Positions 38,060 through 46,743 of a DNA stretch of 64,000 nucleotides are shown here, piece by piece. The stretch is from Streptomyces sp. NBC_01353 (lineage in GTDB: Bacteria; Actinomycetota; Actinomycetes; Streptomycetales; Streptomycetaceae). The notes beneath the pieces were generated by a model. That model was not told the DNA's origin, searched no databases, and saw only the letters and a program-made list of their open reading frames with translations. Within the stretch, counting starts at the first letter, position 1, and the number at the start of each line of letters is the position of its first letter. Position numbers and translations under genes: made by a program. The stretch is from contig NZ_CP108352.1 in assembly GCF_036237275.1 (NCBI RefSeq), positions 7,899,501 to 7,963,500 of the forward strand. Direction: 5' to 3'.

Positions 38060-38809
38060 TCAGGAAGCGGTCGGCGTGCGGGCGCGGACGAGGGCGCCCC
38101 ACGCGTCGGCCATCGCCTCCCAGACTGTACGGAGTTCGGGCTCCGCCGCGCGTACGGAGGCGACGGCGGCCTCCGGATCGGCACCGGCCGACCGGGCCTC
38201 CGCACCGTCGGTGAGGGCCCACCCGGCGAGCGAGTCGGCGAGCACTTCCGGGTGGAACTGCACACCCCAGGCCGCCGATCCGACCCGGAACGCCTGGATC
38301 GGGCAGTCGTCCCCGGTGAGCAACGGCACCGCCTCCGGCGGCAGTCGCACCACTTCGTCCCAGTGCCACTGCGCCGCCGGCGCGCCCTCGGGGACCGCGC
38401 CGAGAACGGGGTCCGCGTCGGCAGCGGGCAACCGGCGCAGGGGGACGACACCGATCTCCGGGCCTTGGGGGCGTGGGGCGACGGCGCCACCGAGCGTGTG
38501 GGCGAGGATCTGGCCGCCGAGACAGATGGCGAGCAGCGGGATCTCCTCGGCCACCGCCGCCCGGATCAACTCACGGACCCGCGGAAGCCACGGTACGGCC
38601 GTGACGTCCTCGCAGTCGGCGGCGCCGCCGAGGACGACAAGGCCCGCGTGCCCGCGCGGCGAGTCGGGCAGCGGGTCGCCGCGCCAGGGATGGACGACAT
38701 CGAGGTGGAGTCCGGTCCGCCGGAGACGATCGCCGACGAGACCGGGCCCCGTGCCGTCCTCGTGCTGGACCACGAGCACGGACGGCGCCGCGCCGGGTAT
38801 CGGGGTCAC
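38060..38809 (-). CDS. Class I glutamine amidotransferase
   Basis: 249 residues from GTG 38809, which has GGAGG ten bases upstream; longer starts at 38854 and 38875 are possible. The catalytic Cys is in LLAICLGGQILAH and the His/Glu pair in WGVQFHPEV. The arrangement matches stand-alone GATase1 proteins (GMP synthase glutaminase-like), which release ammonia from glutamine or hydrolyse gamma-glutamyl compounds. No synthetase partner is adjacent. Confidence 0.85.
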   Translation of the reverse strand: MTPIPGAAPSVLVVQHEDGTGPGLVGDRLRRTGLHLDVVHPWRGDPLPDSPRGHAGLVVLGGAADCEDVTAVPWLPRVRELIRAAVAEEIPLLAICLGGQILAHTLGGAVAPRPQGPEIGVVPLRRLPAADADPVLGAVPEGAPAAQWHWDEVVRLPPEAVPLLTGDDCPIQAFRVGSAAWGVQFHPEVLADSLAGWALTDGAEARSAGADPEAAVASVRAAEPELRTVWEAMADAWGALVRARTPTAS

Positions 38810-38958
38810 AGTCGTCGCGCCTCCGCTGTTCGATACTTGATCGCCAGGGTGCATCCCCACGGCGGCGGCCGACAACCCCCGAACTGAGTATGTGCGTACG
38901 GCCGGACTGAGTACGTCGGCCGATACCGGGGACCGGCCTCCGCTGGTCGAATAAGGTC

Positions 38959-39384
38959 ATGACCTCGGACGACCGGCGCAACCGCCGTATGCAGCACGTC
39001 ACCACCACCGGCTCGGCGCTGGCCGTGGCGCTGCTTCCGCTCGCCGTCGGCATGTTGCTGGCGCGGAGCGTGGGCGCCGATCCGATGACCCCGGTGAACG
39101 CGCTGATCGCGAGTGGCGGCCAGCGCGCCCGGCTGTCGCGCTGTCAGCTCCGCGCGGTACGACCTCTGCGGGACGGCCGTGGCGTGCGGGTGGACGGGCG
39201 TGCGCAGAGGGGCCGGGACGCGTCGGAGGGGCGAGGTGCGTCGGAGGGGCGAGGTGCGTCGGAGGGCCGCGGCGTGTCCGGGGGCCGCCGGGTCCCGGAG
39301 GGCATGAGCGCGCGGGTCGGTGGACTTGCGCAGGTGGGTCGGAAGCTCGCGCTGCCGTCACTGCCTGCCCTGCGGGGACGGTGA
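38959..39384 (+). CDS. Small membrane protein with a Ser-Glu-Gly-Arg repeat
   Basis: 141 residues. A hydrophobic helix (TTGSALAVALLPLAVGMLLA) lies at about 15-35, followed by a basic region and an ASEGRG repeat encoded by three 18-bp DNA copies. I do not recognise the family. Streptomyces genomes often carry short proteins of this kind, and the repeat suggests a disordered tail. It could also be a degenerate frame; confidence in the product is moderate. Confidence 0.5.
   Translation: MTSDDRRNRRMQHVTTTGSALAVALLPLAVGMLLARSVGADPMTPVNALIASGGQRARLSRCQLRAVRPLRDGRGVRVDGRAQRGRDASEGRGASEGRGASEGRGVSGGRRVPEGMSARVGGLAQVGRKLALPSLPALRGR
39221..39274 (+). repeat. Three tandem copies of an 18-bp unit
   Basis: CGTCGGAGGGGCGAGGTG at 39221-39238 and 39239-39256 is exact, and the third copy at 39257-39274 has three changes. 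It lies inside the small membrane-protein gene and encodes repeated ASEGRG. Confidence 0.8.
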
Positions 39385-39486
39385 AGGCTGTCCCAACATA
39401 CGGCCAACTCTCTGATCCTGCCCGCGTGTTGATGCTCGGCTGCGTAGCCTTGGGGCTCGGGAGTCGGCTGCGCGGGGGTGGGGCTT

Positions 39487-40476
39487 GTGACTGCTGGATC
39501 CGAGTCGGTACGCCGGAGGAGGTGGCCGCTGAGCAGCCGCTCCACGCTGTGGCTGCTGCTCACGGCGATGGTGCTGGCCGCGGCTCCGGCCGCCGCCGTG
39601 ACGCCCGGACCCTCCGCCGCATCCCGCGCGACCGCCGGGACCGCAGCCGCGCCGCCGGCCCGTGCCCCTGCGTGCGATCCGCGGCGGGCGAGTCCGCGGC
39701 CCTCACGCGTGGACGGCCCGGCCGTGCGGCGCATCCGCGAGCGCGGCCATCTCGTCGCGGGGGTGGACCTGAACAGCTACCTCTGGGGTTCACGGGATGC
39801 GCAGACCCGCGAACCCGTCGGCTTCGACATCGACCTCGTCCGGGCGATCGCCCGTGACATCCTCGGACCGAAGGCCACGGTCCGCTTCGTCAGTATGCCG
39901 CCGAGCCAGCGGATCTCCCGGCTCCAGGCGCGCCAGGTCGACGTCGTCGTCCGCACGATGAGCATCACCTGCGAGCGGCTGACCGAAATCGCCTTCTCCA
40001 GCGTCTACTTCGAGACCGGCCATCAACTGCTCGTACCGGAAGGCTCCGAGATCACGGGCTTCGACCCGAAACTGCGCGGCCGGCGTGTCTGTCTGAGCAA
40101 GGGAAGCTCGGCCGCCGACCTGCTGCGCGGCTCCAGGACCGGCGCCGTCGCCGTGGAGACGGCGAGCCACCTGGACTGCCTGGTCGAGCTCCAGCAGGGG
40201 AACGTCGACGCCATCCTCACCCACGCGACCCTCGCCGCAGGGCTCGTCGCACAGGACCCCAACCTCCAGCTGGTCGGCCCGCGTCTGGACACCTCCCTGT
40301 ACGGGGTGGCCATGAACAAGGACGACACGGACCTGGTGCGCCGGGTCAACGCGGTCCTGGAGGACTACCGCAGGGGCGGTGCCGCCAGCCCGTGGATGAC
40401 CTCGTACAACCACTGGCTGGCCCCGTCCCTGGGCGCCCATCCAGAGGGCCCGCCGCCGGCCGCCTACGTCGACTGA
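39487..40476 (+). CDS. Secreted amino-acid-type ABC solute-binding protein (orphan)
   Basis: About 329 residues from GTG 39487 (a GTG nine bases upstream is possible). A signal peptide (STLWLLLTAMVLAAAPAAAV) is followed by a periplasmic-binding-protein type 2 domain: IRERGHLVAGVDLNSYLWG, GFDIDLVRAIARDIL, QARQVDVVVRTMSITCERLT, and GVAMNKDDTDLVRRVNAVLE. The RTMSIT/GFDIDL motifs fit glutamate/glutamine binding proteins. No permease or ATPase gene is adjacent, so the protein may sense rather than transport. No lipobox is obvious at the signal peptide end. Confidence 0.85.
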   Translation: MTAGSESVRRRRWPLSSRSTLWLLLTAMVLAAAPAAAVTPGPSAASRATAGTAAAPPARAPACDPRRASPRPSRVDGPAVRRIRERGHLVAGVDLNSYLWGSRDAQTREPVGFDIDLVRAIARDILGPKATVRFVSMPPSQRISRLQARQVDVVVRTMSITCERLTEIAFSSVYFETGHQLLVPEGSEITGFDPKLRGRRVCLSKGSSAADLLRGSRTGAVAVETASHLDCLVELQQGNVDAILTHATLAAGLVAQDPNLQLVGPRLDTSLYGVAMNKDDTDLVRRVNAVLEDYRRGGAASPWMTSYNHWLAPSLGAHPEGPPPAAYVD

Positions 40477-40540
40477 CCCGCTTCGGCGGCTCGGTAGCCG
40501 GGGCCCTGGTCCGGGGGCGTGGGGCCACGCCCCTGCGGCG

Positions 40541-41200
40541 TCAGCCCCGGAAAGACGCCGGGCGCTCGGGTGACGCCTCGGTGAGGGCCTTGGTGACAGC
40601 CGCGACTCCGTCCCGGAGGCCGTAGACGGGCGTGTCGGGCTGCTGACGCCAGGAGTCGTCGATGCCGCCCGCGTCGACGGTGTCGAAGCCCAGCTGGTCG
40701 ATGAGGGCGCGGACCGTCTTCTTGGCGACCTCGTCATCGCCCGCGACGGGCAGCGCGATGCGCTCCGGGTCGCCGGCCGGGAGAGGCTTGTCCAGGATGT
40801 CCTGGGCGTAGGTGCCGTTGAAGGCCTTGATCACCGGGTGGCCGAGGTGCTGCTCGGTCCAGCGGCTCTCGGTGAGACCGTCCTCGATGGCCGCGATCCG
40901 GCCGTCACGCTGCTGCGGGTAGTAGTTGTTGGTGTCGATCACGGCGAAGCCCTCCGCCGCGCCGTCGAAGAGCCCTGCGGGCAGGTCCGGCACCGCCTTC
41001 AGCGGGACGGTCACCACGACGATCTCGGCGCCGCGCGCCGCCTCGCCCACGGTCACCGGCTTCGCGCCGGTCTCCTCAGCGAGCGCGGTGAGGGTCTCCG
41101 GGCCGCGGGAGTTGGCCACGGACACGTCGTGGCCGAGGGCCGTGAGGCGGCGGGTGAGGTTGCCGCCGATGTTGCCTGCGCCGATGATGCCGATCTTCAT
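40541..41200 (-). CDS. NADPH-dependent F420 reductase-like/NAD(P)-binding oxidoreductase
   Basis: 219 residues. The N-terminal Rossmann fold has GIIGAGNIGGNLTRRL (GxGxxG) and then VSVANSRGPETL, a Ser-Arg pair typical of NADP binding. Later parts DTNNYYPQQRDG, VIKAFNGTYAQDILDKPLPA and ALPVAGDDEVAKKTVRALID match the F420-dependent NADP oxidoreductase group. It likely moves hydride between NADPH and F420 or a related substrate. The ATG at 41200 follows GGAAGGAAC-type sequence. Confidence 0.87.
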   Translation of the reverse strand: MKIGIIGAGNIGGNLTRRLTALGHDVSVANSRGPETLTALAEETGAKPVTVGEAARGAEIVVVTVPLKAVPDLPAGLFDGAAEGFAVIDTNNYYPQQRDGRIAAIEDGLTESRWTEQHLGHPVIKAFNGTYAQDILDKPLPAGDPERIALPVAGDDEVAKKTVRALIDQLGFDTVDAGGIDDSWRQQPDTPVYGLRDGVAAVTKALTEASPERPASFRG

Positions 41201-41400
41201 GGAGGTTCCTTCCGAGCCGGTGCGGCCATGTGCCACGTGCGCTCACAACCGTCCGCCTCGGTCGCGCTATTCCCCGCTTCCGCCCGCAGTGTCGTGAGGG
41301 CTTGGCGCGCCCTGAGTGAAACCTGTGCCTTTCCGGTGCGCGCACGGCGCCGCGTGCGCGATGATCCGTCGGACTTCGTGGTTCGTCGAGAGGGCAGCCG

Positions 41401-43758
41401 ATGACAGCGCGCGACGATGCGCAGCAGCACCCGCGGGAGGAGTCCGCACCGAGCGGCCCGGACCGGCGACGGTTCCTCGGCTACGTGCTCGCGGCGCCGA
41501 CCCTGACCGTGGCCGCACAGCTGGGCGAGGCGGTCCTCGCGCCCGCCCCGGCCGCCGCCGCGGCGCCCTCCGTGGTGCCGTCCCTGCCCGGGCCCTCCGA
41601 GATCTACGACCTCAACGACATGCTCACCCATGCCGCCCTGCCGACCGCGAACCTGATCACCGTCCGGATCGACCCGGACGGCACCGCCTCCTTCGCCCTG
41701 CCCCGGGCCGAGGTCGGTCAGGGCATCACCACCTCCTCCGCGATGCTGCTCGCCGAGGAGCTCGATCTGCCGCTGGAGAAGGTGCGGGTCACCCTCGCCG
41801 ACGCCCGCCCCGAGCTGCTGTTCAACCAGCTCACCGGCGGCTCCAACACCACCATCTCCACCTTCACGCCCATCCGCGTCGCCGCGGCCGTCGCCCGGGG
41901 CCGGCTGCTGCGCGCCGCCGCCCTGGAGCTCGGGGAGCTGGTGGGCTCGCTCACCGCGAGGGCCGGGGCGATCGTCTCCTCGACGACCGGCCGAAGCCTC
42001 TCCTACGGCGAACTCGCCGTGAAGGCCGCCTCCTTCACCGACACCGCGGTCGGTGTCGCCCTCAAGAAGCCTTCCGAGTTCAAGGTCATCGGCACCGCGC
42101 AGCGGCGGATCGACGCCCTGGAGGCCGTGACGGGACGCAAGAAGTTCGCGATGGACGTCCAGGTGCCCGACGCGCTGCCCACGATGGTCTGCCGGCCGCC
42201 CACGATCAACGGCACGGTCCGCTCGGTGGAGAACCTGGACGAGGTGCGGTCCATGCCCGGCATCACCGACGTCGTACGGATCTCCACCGGCGTCGCCGTC
42301 CGCGGCCGCACCTTCGGCCAGTGCATCGACGCCGTCCGCGCCCTGAGGGTCACCTGGGGCCCCGGAACCGCCGAGGGCGCCTCGGACACGACCGTCCTGA
42401 AGAAGCTCCGGGCCGCCGAACTCCCGCTCGTCGTACCCCCGTTGCCGCTTCTGACCAAGGCCGTCGACGCCCGCTTCACCTTCCACTTCGCCAGCAACAG
42501 CGCCCTGGAGACCAACTGCGCCATCGCCGACGTGCGTTCGGACTCGGCCGAGATCTGGGCGAGCCTGAAGTCGCCGATCGTCGCCCAGGAACAGATCGCC
42601 CTGCGGCTCGGCCTCCCGATCGCCGCCGTCAAGGTCCATGTCACCGAGGGCGGCGGTTCGTTCGGCCGTAAGCTCTTCCACGACGCCGCCGGCGAGGCCG
42701 CCGAGATCTCCCGGGCCATGGGCAAGCCCGTGAAGCTGATGTGGCACAGGACCGACGACTTCCGCCAGGGCCGTACGCATCCCATGTCGACCTCCCGGGT
42801 CCGGGCCACGTACAGCCTCGGCGAGGTGCTGACGTACGAGCAGCGCCATACGTCCGTCGCCACGGACTTCGGCCACGGCCTCGGCGAGATCATCACCGCC
42901 GAGGCCGCCCAACTGCCCGTCGGCGACCTCACCTTCTCCGAGACGATCTTCCAGCTGACCCAGCAGAGCCCGTACCACTTCGGGGTCACCACGCAGCTGT
43001 TGAGCGAGACCGACAAGGGGTTCAACACGGGCTCCATGCGCAACATCTACTCGCCCAACGTCCGGTGCGCGCAGGAGCTTGTCGTGGACGAGCTGGCACG
43101 GCGGATGGGTAAGGACGCCTACGACTTCCGCCGCCGCCACCTCAAGGACGAGCGCGCGCGGGCCGTCCTGGACAAGGTCGCGGAGGTGGGGGAGTGGGGA
43201 CGGTCACTGCCCGCCGGCATGGCCCAGGGGATCGCGGTCCATCCCGAGTACCACGCCTTCGTCGCCGTCCTCGCCGAGATCGACTGCCGGCCCGAGACCA
43301 CCGGACGAAAGATCGAGGACGCGTACACGGGACCTCGCGTCACCAAGGTCGTCTGCGCCGTCGACGTCGGCCTCGCGGTCAACCCACGCGGTCTCCAGGC
43401 CCAGATGATGGGCGGCATCATCGACGGCATCGCCGTCACCCTCACCTCGGGACTGCACCTCCACAACGGGCACTTCCAGGAGGGGAGTTGGGACAACTAC
43501 TTCTACACCCGGCAGTGGAACACCCCGCCCGAGCTGGAGATCGTCGTGATGCCGCCGACCTCGGACCGGCCGGGTGGCGCGGGCGAGTTGGCCGTCGCGG
43601 GCGCGATGGCCGCGGTCGCCTGCGCGTACGGCCGGGCCACCGGCACGATGCCCACGACCTTCCCGGTCAACCACGCCGAGCCGCTCGGATTCGAGCCGCT
43701 GCCCACCACCCCGCCGATCCCCGCCTCGCCGGTCGACGGCCTCGACCGCGCCTTCTAG
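41401..43758 (+). CDS. Tat-exported molybdopterin subunit of an aldehyde/isoquinoline-type oxidoreductase
   Basis: 785 residues. The N-terminus has a Tat signal: GPDRRRFLGYVLAAPTLTVA. The body is the two-half molybdenum-cofactor domain of the isoquinoline 1-oxidoreductase beta group (LPRAEVGQGITTSSAMLLAE; VTEGGGSFGRKLFHDAAGEA), and the molybdenum-hydroxylase base segment is RPGGAGELAVAG near residue 730. It should oxidise an aldehyde or N-heterocycle outside the cytoplasm. The small iron-sulfur gene follows 14 bases later; no FAD subunit is present, so electrons go to a membrane or periplasmic acceptor. ATG 41401 gives the Tat leader. Confidence 0.9.
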   Translation: MTARDDAQQHPREESAPSGPDRRRFLGYVLAAPTLTVAAQLGEAVLAPAPAAAAAPSVVPSLPGPSEIYDLNDMLTHAALPTANLITVRIDPDGTASFALPRAEVGQGITTSSAMLLAEELDLPLEKVRVTLADARPELLFNQLTGGSNTTISTFTPIRVAAAVARGRLLRAAALELGELVGSLTARAGAIVSSTTGRSLSYGELAVKAASFTDTAVGVALKKPSEFKVIGTAQRRIDALEAVTGRKKFAMDVQVPDALPTMVCRPPTINGTVRSVENLDEVRSMPGITDVVRISTGVAVRGRTFGQCIDAVRALRVTWGPGTAEGASDTTVLKKLRAAELPLVVPPLPLLTKAVDARFTFHFASNSALETNCAIADVRSDSAEIWASLKSPIVAQEQIALRLGLPIAAVKVHVTEGGGSFGRKLFHDAAGEAAEISRAMGKPVKLMWHRTDDFRQGRTHPMSTSRVRATYSLGEVLTYEQRHTSVATDFGHGLGEIITAEAAQLPVGDLTFSETIFQLTQQSPYHFGVTTQLLSETDKGFNTGSMRNIYSPNVRCAQELVVDELARRMGKDAYDFRRRHLKDERARAVLDKVAEVGEWGRSLPAGMAQGIAVHPEYHAFVAVLAEIDCRPETTGRKIEDAYTGPRVTKVVCAVDVGLAVNPRGLQAQMMGGIIDGIAVTLTSGLHLHNGHFQEGSWDNYFYTRQWNTPPELEIVVMPPTSDRPGGAGELAVAGAMAAVACAYGRATGTMPTTFPVNHAEPLGFEPLPTTPPIPASPVDGLDRAF

Positions 43759-43772
43759 GAGCAGGAGCCACC

Positions 43773-44252
43773 GTGCCGCAACACACCTTCATCCTCAACG
43801 GCAAGGCCGTCACGGCCGACGTCGAGGACGACGTCCGGCTTCTGTGGGTGCTCCGGGACGTCCTGGGCGTCACCGGACCCAAGTACGGCTGCGGGCTCGG
43901 CGTCTGCCAGGCGTGCACCAGCCATATCAACGGCAAGGCGTTCAACCCCTGCTCCGTCCCGGTCAGGGACATCGCCGCCACCGACGAGATCACCACCATC
44001 GAGGGCCTGCCCGCGACCGTCGGACAGGAGCTCCACCCGATGCAGGAGGCCTGGCTCGAGCTCGACGTGGCCCAGTGCGGCTACTGCCAGCCCGGGCAGA
44101 TCATGACGGCGGTCGCCAAGGTCCGCAGGGCCCGTGAGGGCGGACGGGAGATCGACGAGGCCGACCTCGACGAAATCCGCAACATCTGCCGCTGCGGCAC
44201 ATATAACCGGATTCGTGAGGCGATCGTGGCGGGAGCCCGCCGCATGGCCTGA
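43773..44252 (+). CDS. [2Fe-2S] iron-sulfur subunit of the molybdenum hydroxylase
   Basis: 159 residues. The N-terminal plant-type cluster uses Cys40, Cys45, Cys48 and Cys60 (CGLGVCQACTSHINGKAFNPC). The C-terminal helical domain holds the second cluster with Cys102, Cys105, Cys139 and Cys141 (QCGYCQPGQ, ICRCGTY). It passes electrons from the molybdenum centre of the 785-residue subunit. It has no signal peptide, so it probably folds with the Tat-bearing partner and is exported with it. GTG 43773 follows GGAGCAGGAG. Confidence 0.93.
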   Translation: MPQHTFILNGKAVTADVEDDVRLLWVLRDVLGVTGPKYGCGLGVCQACTSHINGKAFNPCSVPVRDIAATDEITTIEGLPATVGQELHPMQEAWLELDVAQCGYCQPGQIMTAVAKVRRAREGGREIDEADLDEIRNICRCGTYNRIREAIVAGARRMA

Positions 44253-44285
44253 CACACACAGGACCCAGAACGAGGGAGACCGGCC

Positions 44286-44855
44286 ATGGCACGGAAGATC
44301 GTCCTGATGATGTCGATCTCCCTCGACGGCTACATCGAGGGCCCGGACCGGTCGATCGAATGGCACATGGTCGACGAGGAGCTGCACCGGTACTTCAACG
44401 AGAAGATCGCCGCGATGGGAGGCATCCTCAGCGGCCGTGTCACTCATGAGCTGATGGCCGAATTCTGGCCGACGGCGGACGCCGACCCGTCGAGCTCCCC
44501 GGAGATGGTGGAGTTCGCCGCTATCTGGCGCGACATTCCGAAGACGGTCTATTCCACGACGCTGGAGCGCGCCGACTGGAACACCACCGTCGCCCGTCGC
44601 GTCGACCCGGACGAGGTCCGAGCCCTCAAGGACCAGCCCGGGGAAGACCTGGCCCTCGGCGGCGCCGACCTCGCCGCCGCGTTCATGGAGCACGACCTGA
44701 TCGACGCGTTCCACATCCTTGTCCACCCCGTCCTCATCGGCCAGGGCAAGCCGCTCTTCCGATCCCGCGACGCGCTGACACCGCTCGACCTCGTCGGAAC
44801 CCGCACCTTCGGCAACGGAGTGGTGCTCCTGCACTACGAGCGCGCCACGCGCTGA
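44286..44855 (+). CDS. RibD C-terminal/dihydrofolate reductase-like protein
   Basis: 189 residues: RKIVLMMSISLDGYIEGPD, GGILSGRVTHELMAEFWPT, DLALGGADLAAAFMEHDLID, and the closing VLLHYERATR. This is the NADPH-dependent reductase fold of RibD and dihydrofolate reductase-like proteins common in actinobacteria. The substrate is not riboflavin by context. ATG 44286 follows GAGGGAG. It is close behind the molybdenum hydroxylase genes and may be cotranscribed. Confidence 0.87.
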   Translation: MARKIVLMMSISLDGYIEGPDRSIEWHMVDEELHRYFNEKIAAMGGILSGRVTHELMAEFWPTADADPSSSPEMVEFAAIWRDIPKTVYSTTLERADWNTTVARRVDPDEVRALKDQPGEDLALGGADLAAAFMEHDLIDAFHILVHPVLIGQGKPLFRSRDALTPLDLVGTRTFGNGVVLLHYERATR

Positions 44856-44903
44856 GCGGCCATGGGCGGTTCCGCGTCGCCGCGACTTCTGCGCACCGAC
44901 GTC

Positions 44904-44940
44904 TTGTCGTGGGCGCGACAACTCCTTACCGTCGGGTAAG
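44904..44940 (+). promoter_or_regulatory. Two adjacent inverted repeats before the beta-propeller gene
   Basis: TTGTCG/CGACAA (44904-44909 and 44916-44921) and CTTACC/GGTAAG (44925-44930 and 44935-44940) lie about 53-90 bases upstream of the ATG at 44994. The second pair resembles TetR-type half-sites. No regulator is adjacent. Confidence 0.45.
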
Positions 44941-44993
44941 TTGCCCCGACCGGCGGGGTGGTCGATGTCGCACGTCTCCCGGAAGGACCCCCC

Positions 44994-46265
44994 ATGCCTG
45001 CTGCCCGGACGCGTGGTGCGCGCCGTCTCCTGCTCGGCTCCCTCGCCACCGCCCTCGCACTCACCGTCACAGGGGGCGGCACCGTCGCCTCCTCCGCCGA
45101 GTCCGCGCGTCCCGCCGGGCTGCGCGAGGTGATGTTCGTGGGGAACAACTGGGACGGCACCGCCGATGTCATCGAGTCCACCGGCGATTTCGCCCGCGTC
45201 GGCCGCATCAACGTCATCCCCGACCGCGAAGCCCGGATGTGGGAGATCGGGCTCAACCCGGTCAAGCTGGCCTTCTTCCTGGGCATCCGGCAAGGGCCGG
45301 GCGAGGGGCACGACCAGTTCGTCGACGACATGTACGCCACGCCGGACGGCTCGGCGATGGTGGTGTCCCGGCCGAGCTTCGCCGACGTCGTCTCGATCGA
45401 CCTGCGTACGGGCCGGCTCAACTGGCGCTTCCCCGTGTCCGGTTTCCGCTCCGACCACATGGCCGTCTCGCCCGACGGCACCCGCGTCGCCGTCTCGGCC
45501 TCCACCTCCAACACGGTGCACGTCCTCGACATCACGACGGGTCGGCAGATCGGATCCTTCGCCACCGGTGACAAGCCGCACGAGAACGTCTTCTCGGCCG
45601 ACGGCCGCCACCTCTGGAACATGGCCATCGGCGAGGTCACCACCGCCCTCGACGACCCCTTCTGGGACTGGACCAAGGGCGACCGCCGCATCACCGTCGT
45701 CGACGCCCGCACCTTCGAGCAGGTACGCGTCATCGACATGCGCGCCCGGCTCGACGCCTTCGGCCGCAAGGACCTCTCCGACGCCGTACGGCCCGTCGCG
45801 TTCACCCCCGACGAGTCGAAGCTCTACTTCCAGGTCTCGTTCTTCAACGGCTTCCTCGAGTACGACCTCGCCACCGACCGGATCACCCGAGTGAAGACGC
45901 TCCCCCAGAACCCGGCGACCGATCCGGACCGCACCACCTGGGTCAACGACTCCCGCCACCACGGTATGTCCATGAGCCCCGACGGCAAGCGGCTCTGCAT
46001 CGCCGCCACGATGGACGACTACGCCACCGTCGTCGACCGCGAGACCCTGAAGGAGGGTCCGCTGGTGGAGGCGTCCAAGCCGTACTGGGCGACGGTCAGC
46101 GGCGACGGCCGCTCCTGCGTCATCTCGGAGAGCGGCACGGACCGTGTGACGGCGATCGACTTCGCCACCGGCCGCCGCGTCGCCTCGGTGGCCGTCGGCG
46201 ACCACCCGCAGCGGGTCCGCCTCGCACACGTGCCCGCCGACTGGACCGGCCCGGCGGCGCGCTGA
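44994..46265 (+). CDS. Secreted YVTN-type beta-propeller protein
   Basis: 423 residues. A signal peptide is clear (RGARRLLLGSLATALALTVT, cleavage near SSAESA). Repeated beta-propeller blades follow: MYATPDGSAMVVSRPSFADV, MAVSPDGTRVAVSASTSNTV, MSMSPDGKRLCIAATMDDY, and DRVTAIDFATGRRVASVAVG. Such proteins bind partners or substrates outside the cell; no catalytic residues are evident. ATG 44994 follows GGAAGGA. A second, unrelated-position beta-propeller lies at 60804-61991. Confidence 0.87.
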   Translation: MPAARTRGARRLLLGSLATALALTVTGGGTVASSAESARPAGLREVMFVGNNWDGTADVIESTGDFARVGRINVIPDREARMWEIGLNPVKLAFFLGIRQGPGEGHDQFVDDMYATPDGSAMVVSRPSFADVVSIDLRTGRLNWRFPVSGFRSDHMAVSPDGTRVAVSASTSNTVHVLDITTGRQIGSFATGDKPHENVFSADGRHLWNMAIGEVTTALDDPFWDWTKGDRRITVVDARTFEQVRVIDMRARLDAFGRKDLSDAVRPVAFTPDESKLYFQVSFFNGFLEYDLATDRITRVKTLPQNPATDPDRTTWVNDSRHHGMSMSPDGKRLCIAATMDDYATVVDRETLKEGPLVEASKPYWATVSGDGRSCVISESGTDRVTAIDFATGRRVASVAVGDHPQRVRLAHVPADWTGPAAR

Positions 46266-46292
46266 GGGCGCTCGCCCGGACGCCCTGAGCCG

Positions 46293-46679
46293 TCAGCCCG
46301 CCGCGACGGACCCGGTCGCCATCCTCTCGCGTACCGCGTCGAGATACTCGGCGACCGCGTCCCGGTTGCGGGTCAGGAAACGGATGCGCTCGGTCATCCG
46401 GTCGCGCTCGTTCTCGAGCGTAGCGAGCATCTCCGGTGTGGCGTCGGGGAAGTGGATGACGCGGGGCTTGTCGAGGCACGGCAGGATCTGCTTGATGATC
46501 CGCGTCGGCAGCCCCGCGTCCAACAGCCCGCGGATCTGCACGACCCGGTCCACGTTCGACTCGTCGTAGGCGCGGTAGCCGTTGGGCGTGCGATCGGCGA
46601 CGATGAGTCCCTGCTCCTCGTAGTAGCGCAGCAGCCTGCGCGGGGTGTCGGTGCGCTCCGACAGCTCTCCGATGCGCAT
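46293..46679 (-). CDS. MerR-family transcriptional regulator
   Basis: 128 residues with the MerR winged helix: MRIGELSERTDTPRRLLRYY, EEQGLIVADRTPNGYRAYDE, then IKQILPCLDKPRVIHFPDAT and a coiled-coil (ENERDRMTERIRFLTRNRDA). It lacks the cysteine set of metal sensors and is like small-molecule MerR repressors/activators of efflux genes. It diverges from an MFS exporter gene across an ATGTGAAGGT palindrome. ATG 46679 is preferred; 46688 adds three residues. Confidence 0.9.
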   Translation of the reverse strand: MRIGELSERTDTPRRLLRYYEEQGLIVADRTPNGYRAYDESNVDRVVQIRGLLDAGLPTRIIKQILPCLDKPRVIHFPDATPEMLATLENERDRMTERIRFLTRNRDAVAEYLDAVRERMATGSVAAG

Positions 46680-46706
46680 GTGGTCCACCTCACGGGATCT
46701 CGCTTG

Positions 46707-46728
46707 ACCTTCACATCAATGTGAAGGT
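46707..46728. promoter_or_regulatory. MerR-type operator palindrome
   Basis: ACCTTCACAT at 46707-46716 and ATGTGAAGGT at 46719-46728 form a perfect 10-bp palindrome around CA, between the divergent MerR and MFS genes and next to a TTGACC -35-like hexamer at 46704. This is the usual layout for a MerR site in the promoter of the gene it controls. Confidence 0.8.
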
Positions 46729-46743
46729 TTCAGCATACGAGGC

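Noticed and set aside
43755-46229. 824-codon minus strand frame
   Set aside because: Covers three clear + strand genes (iron-sulfur subunit, RibD-like, beta-propeller) and has no motif; a GC-skew shadow.
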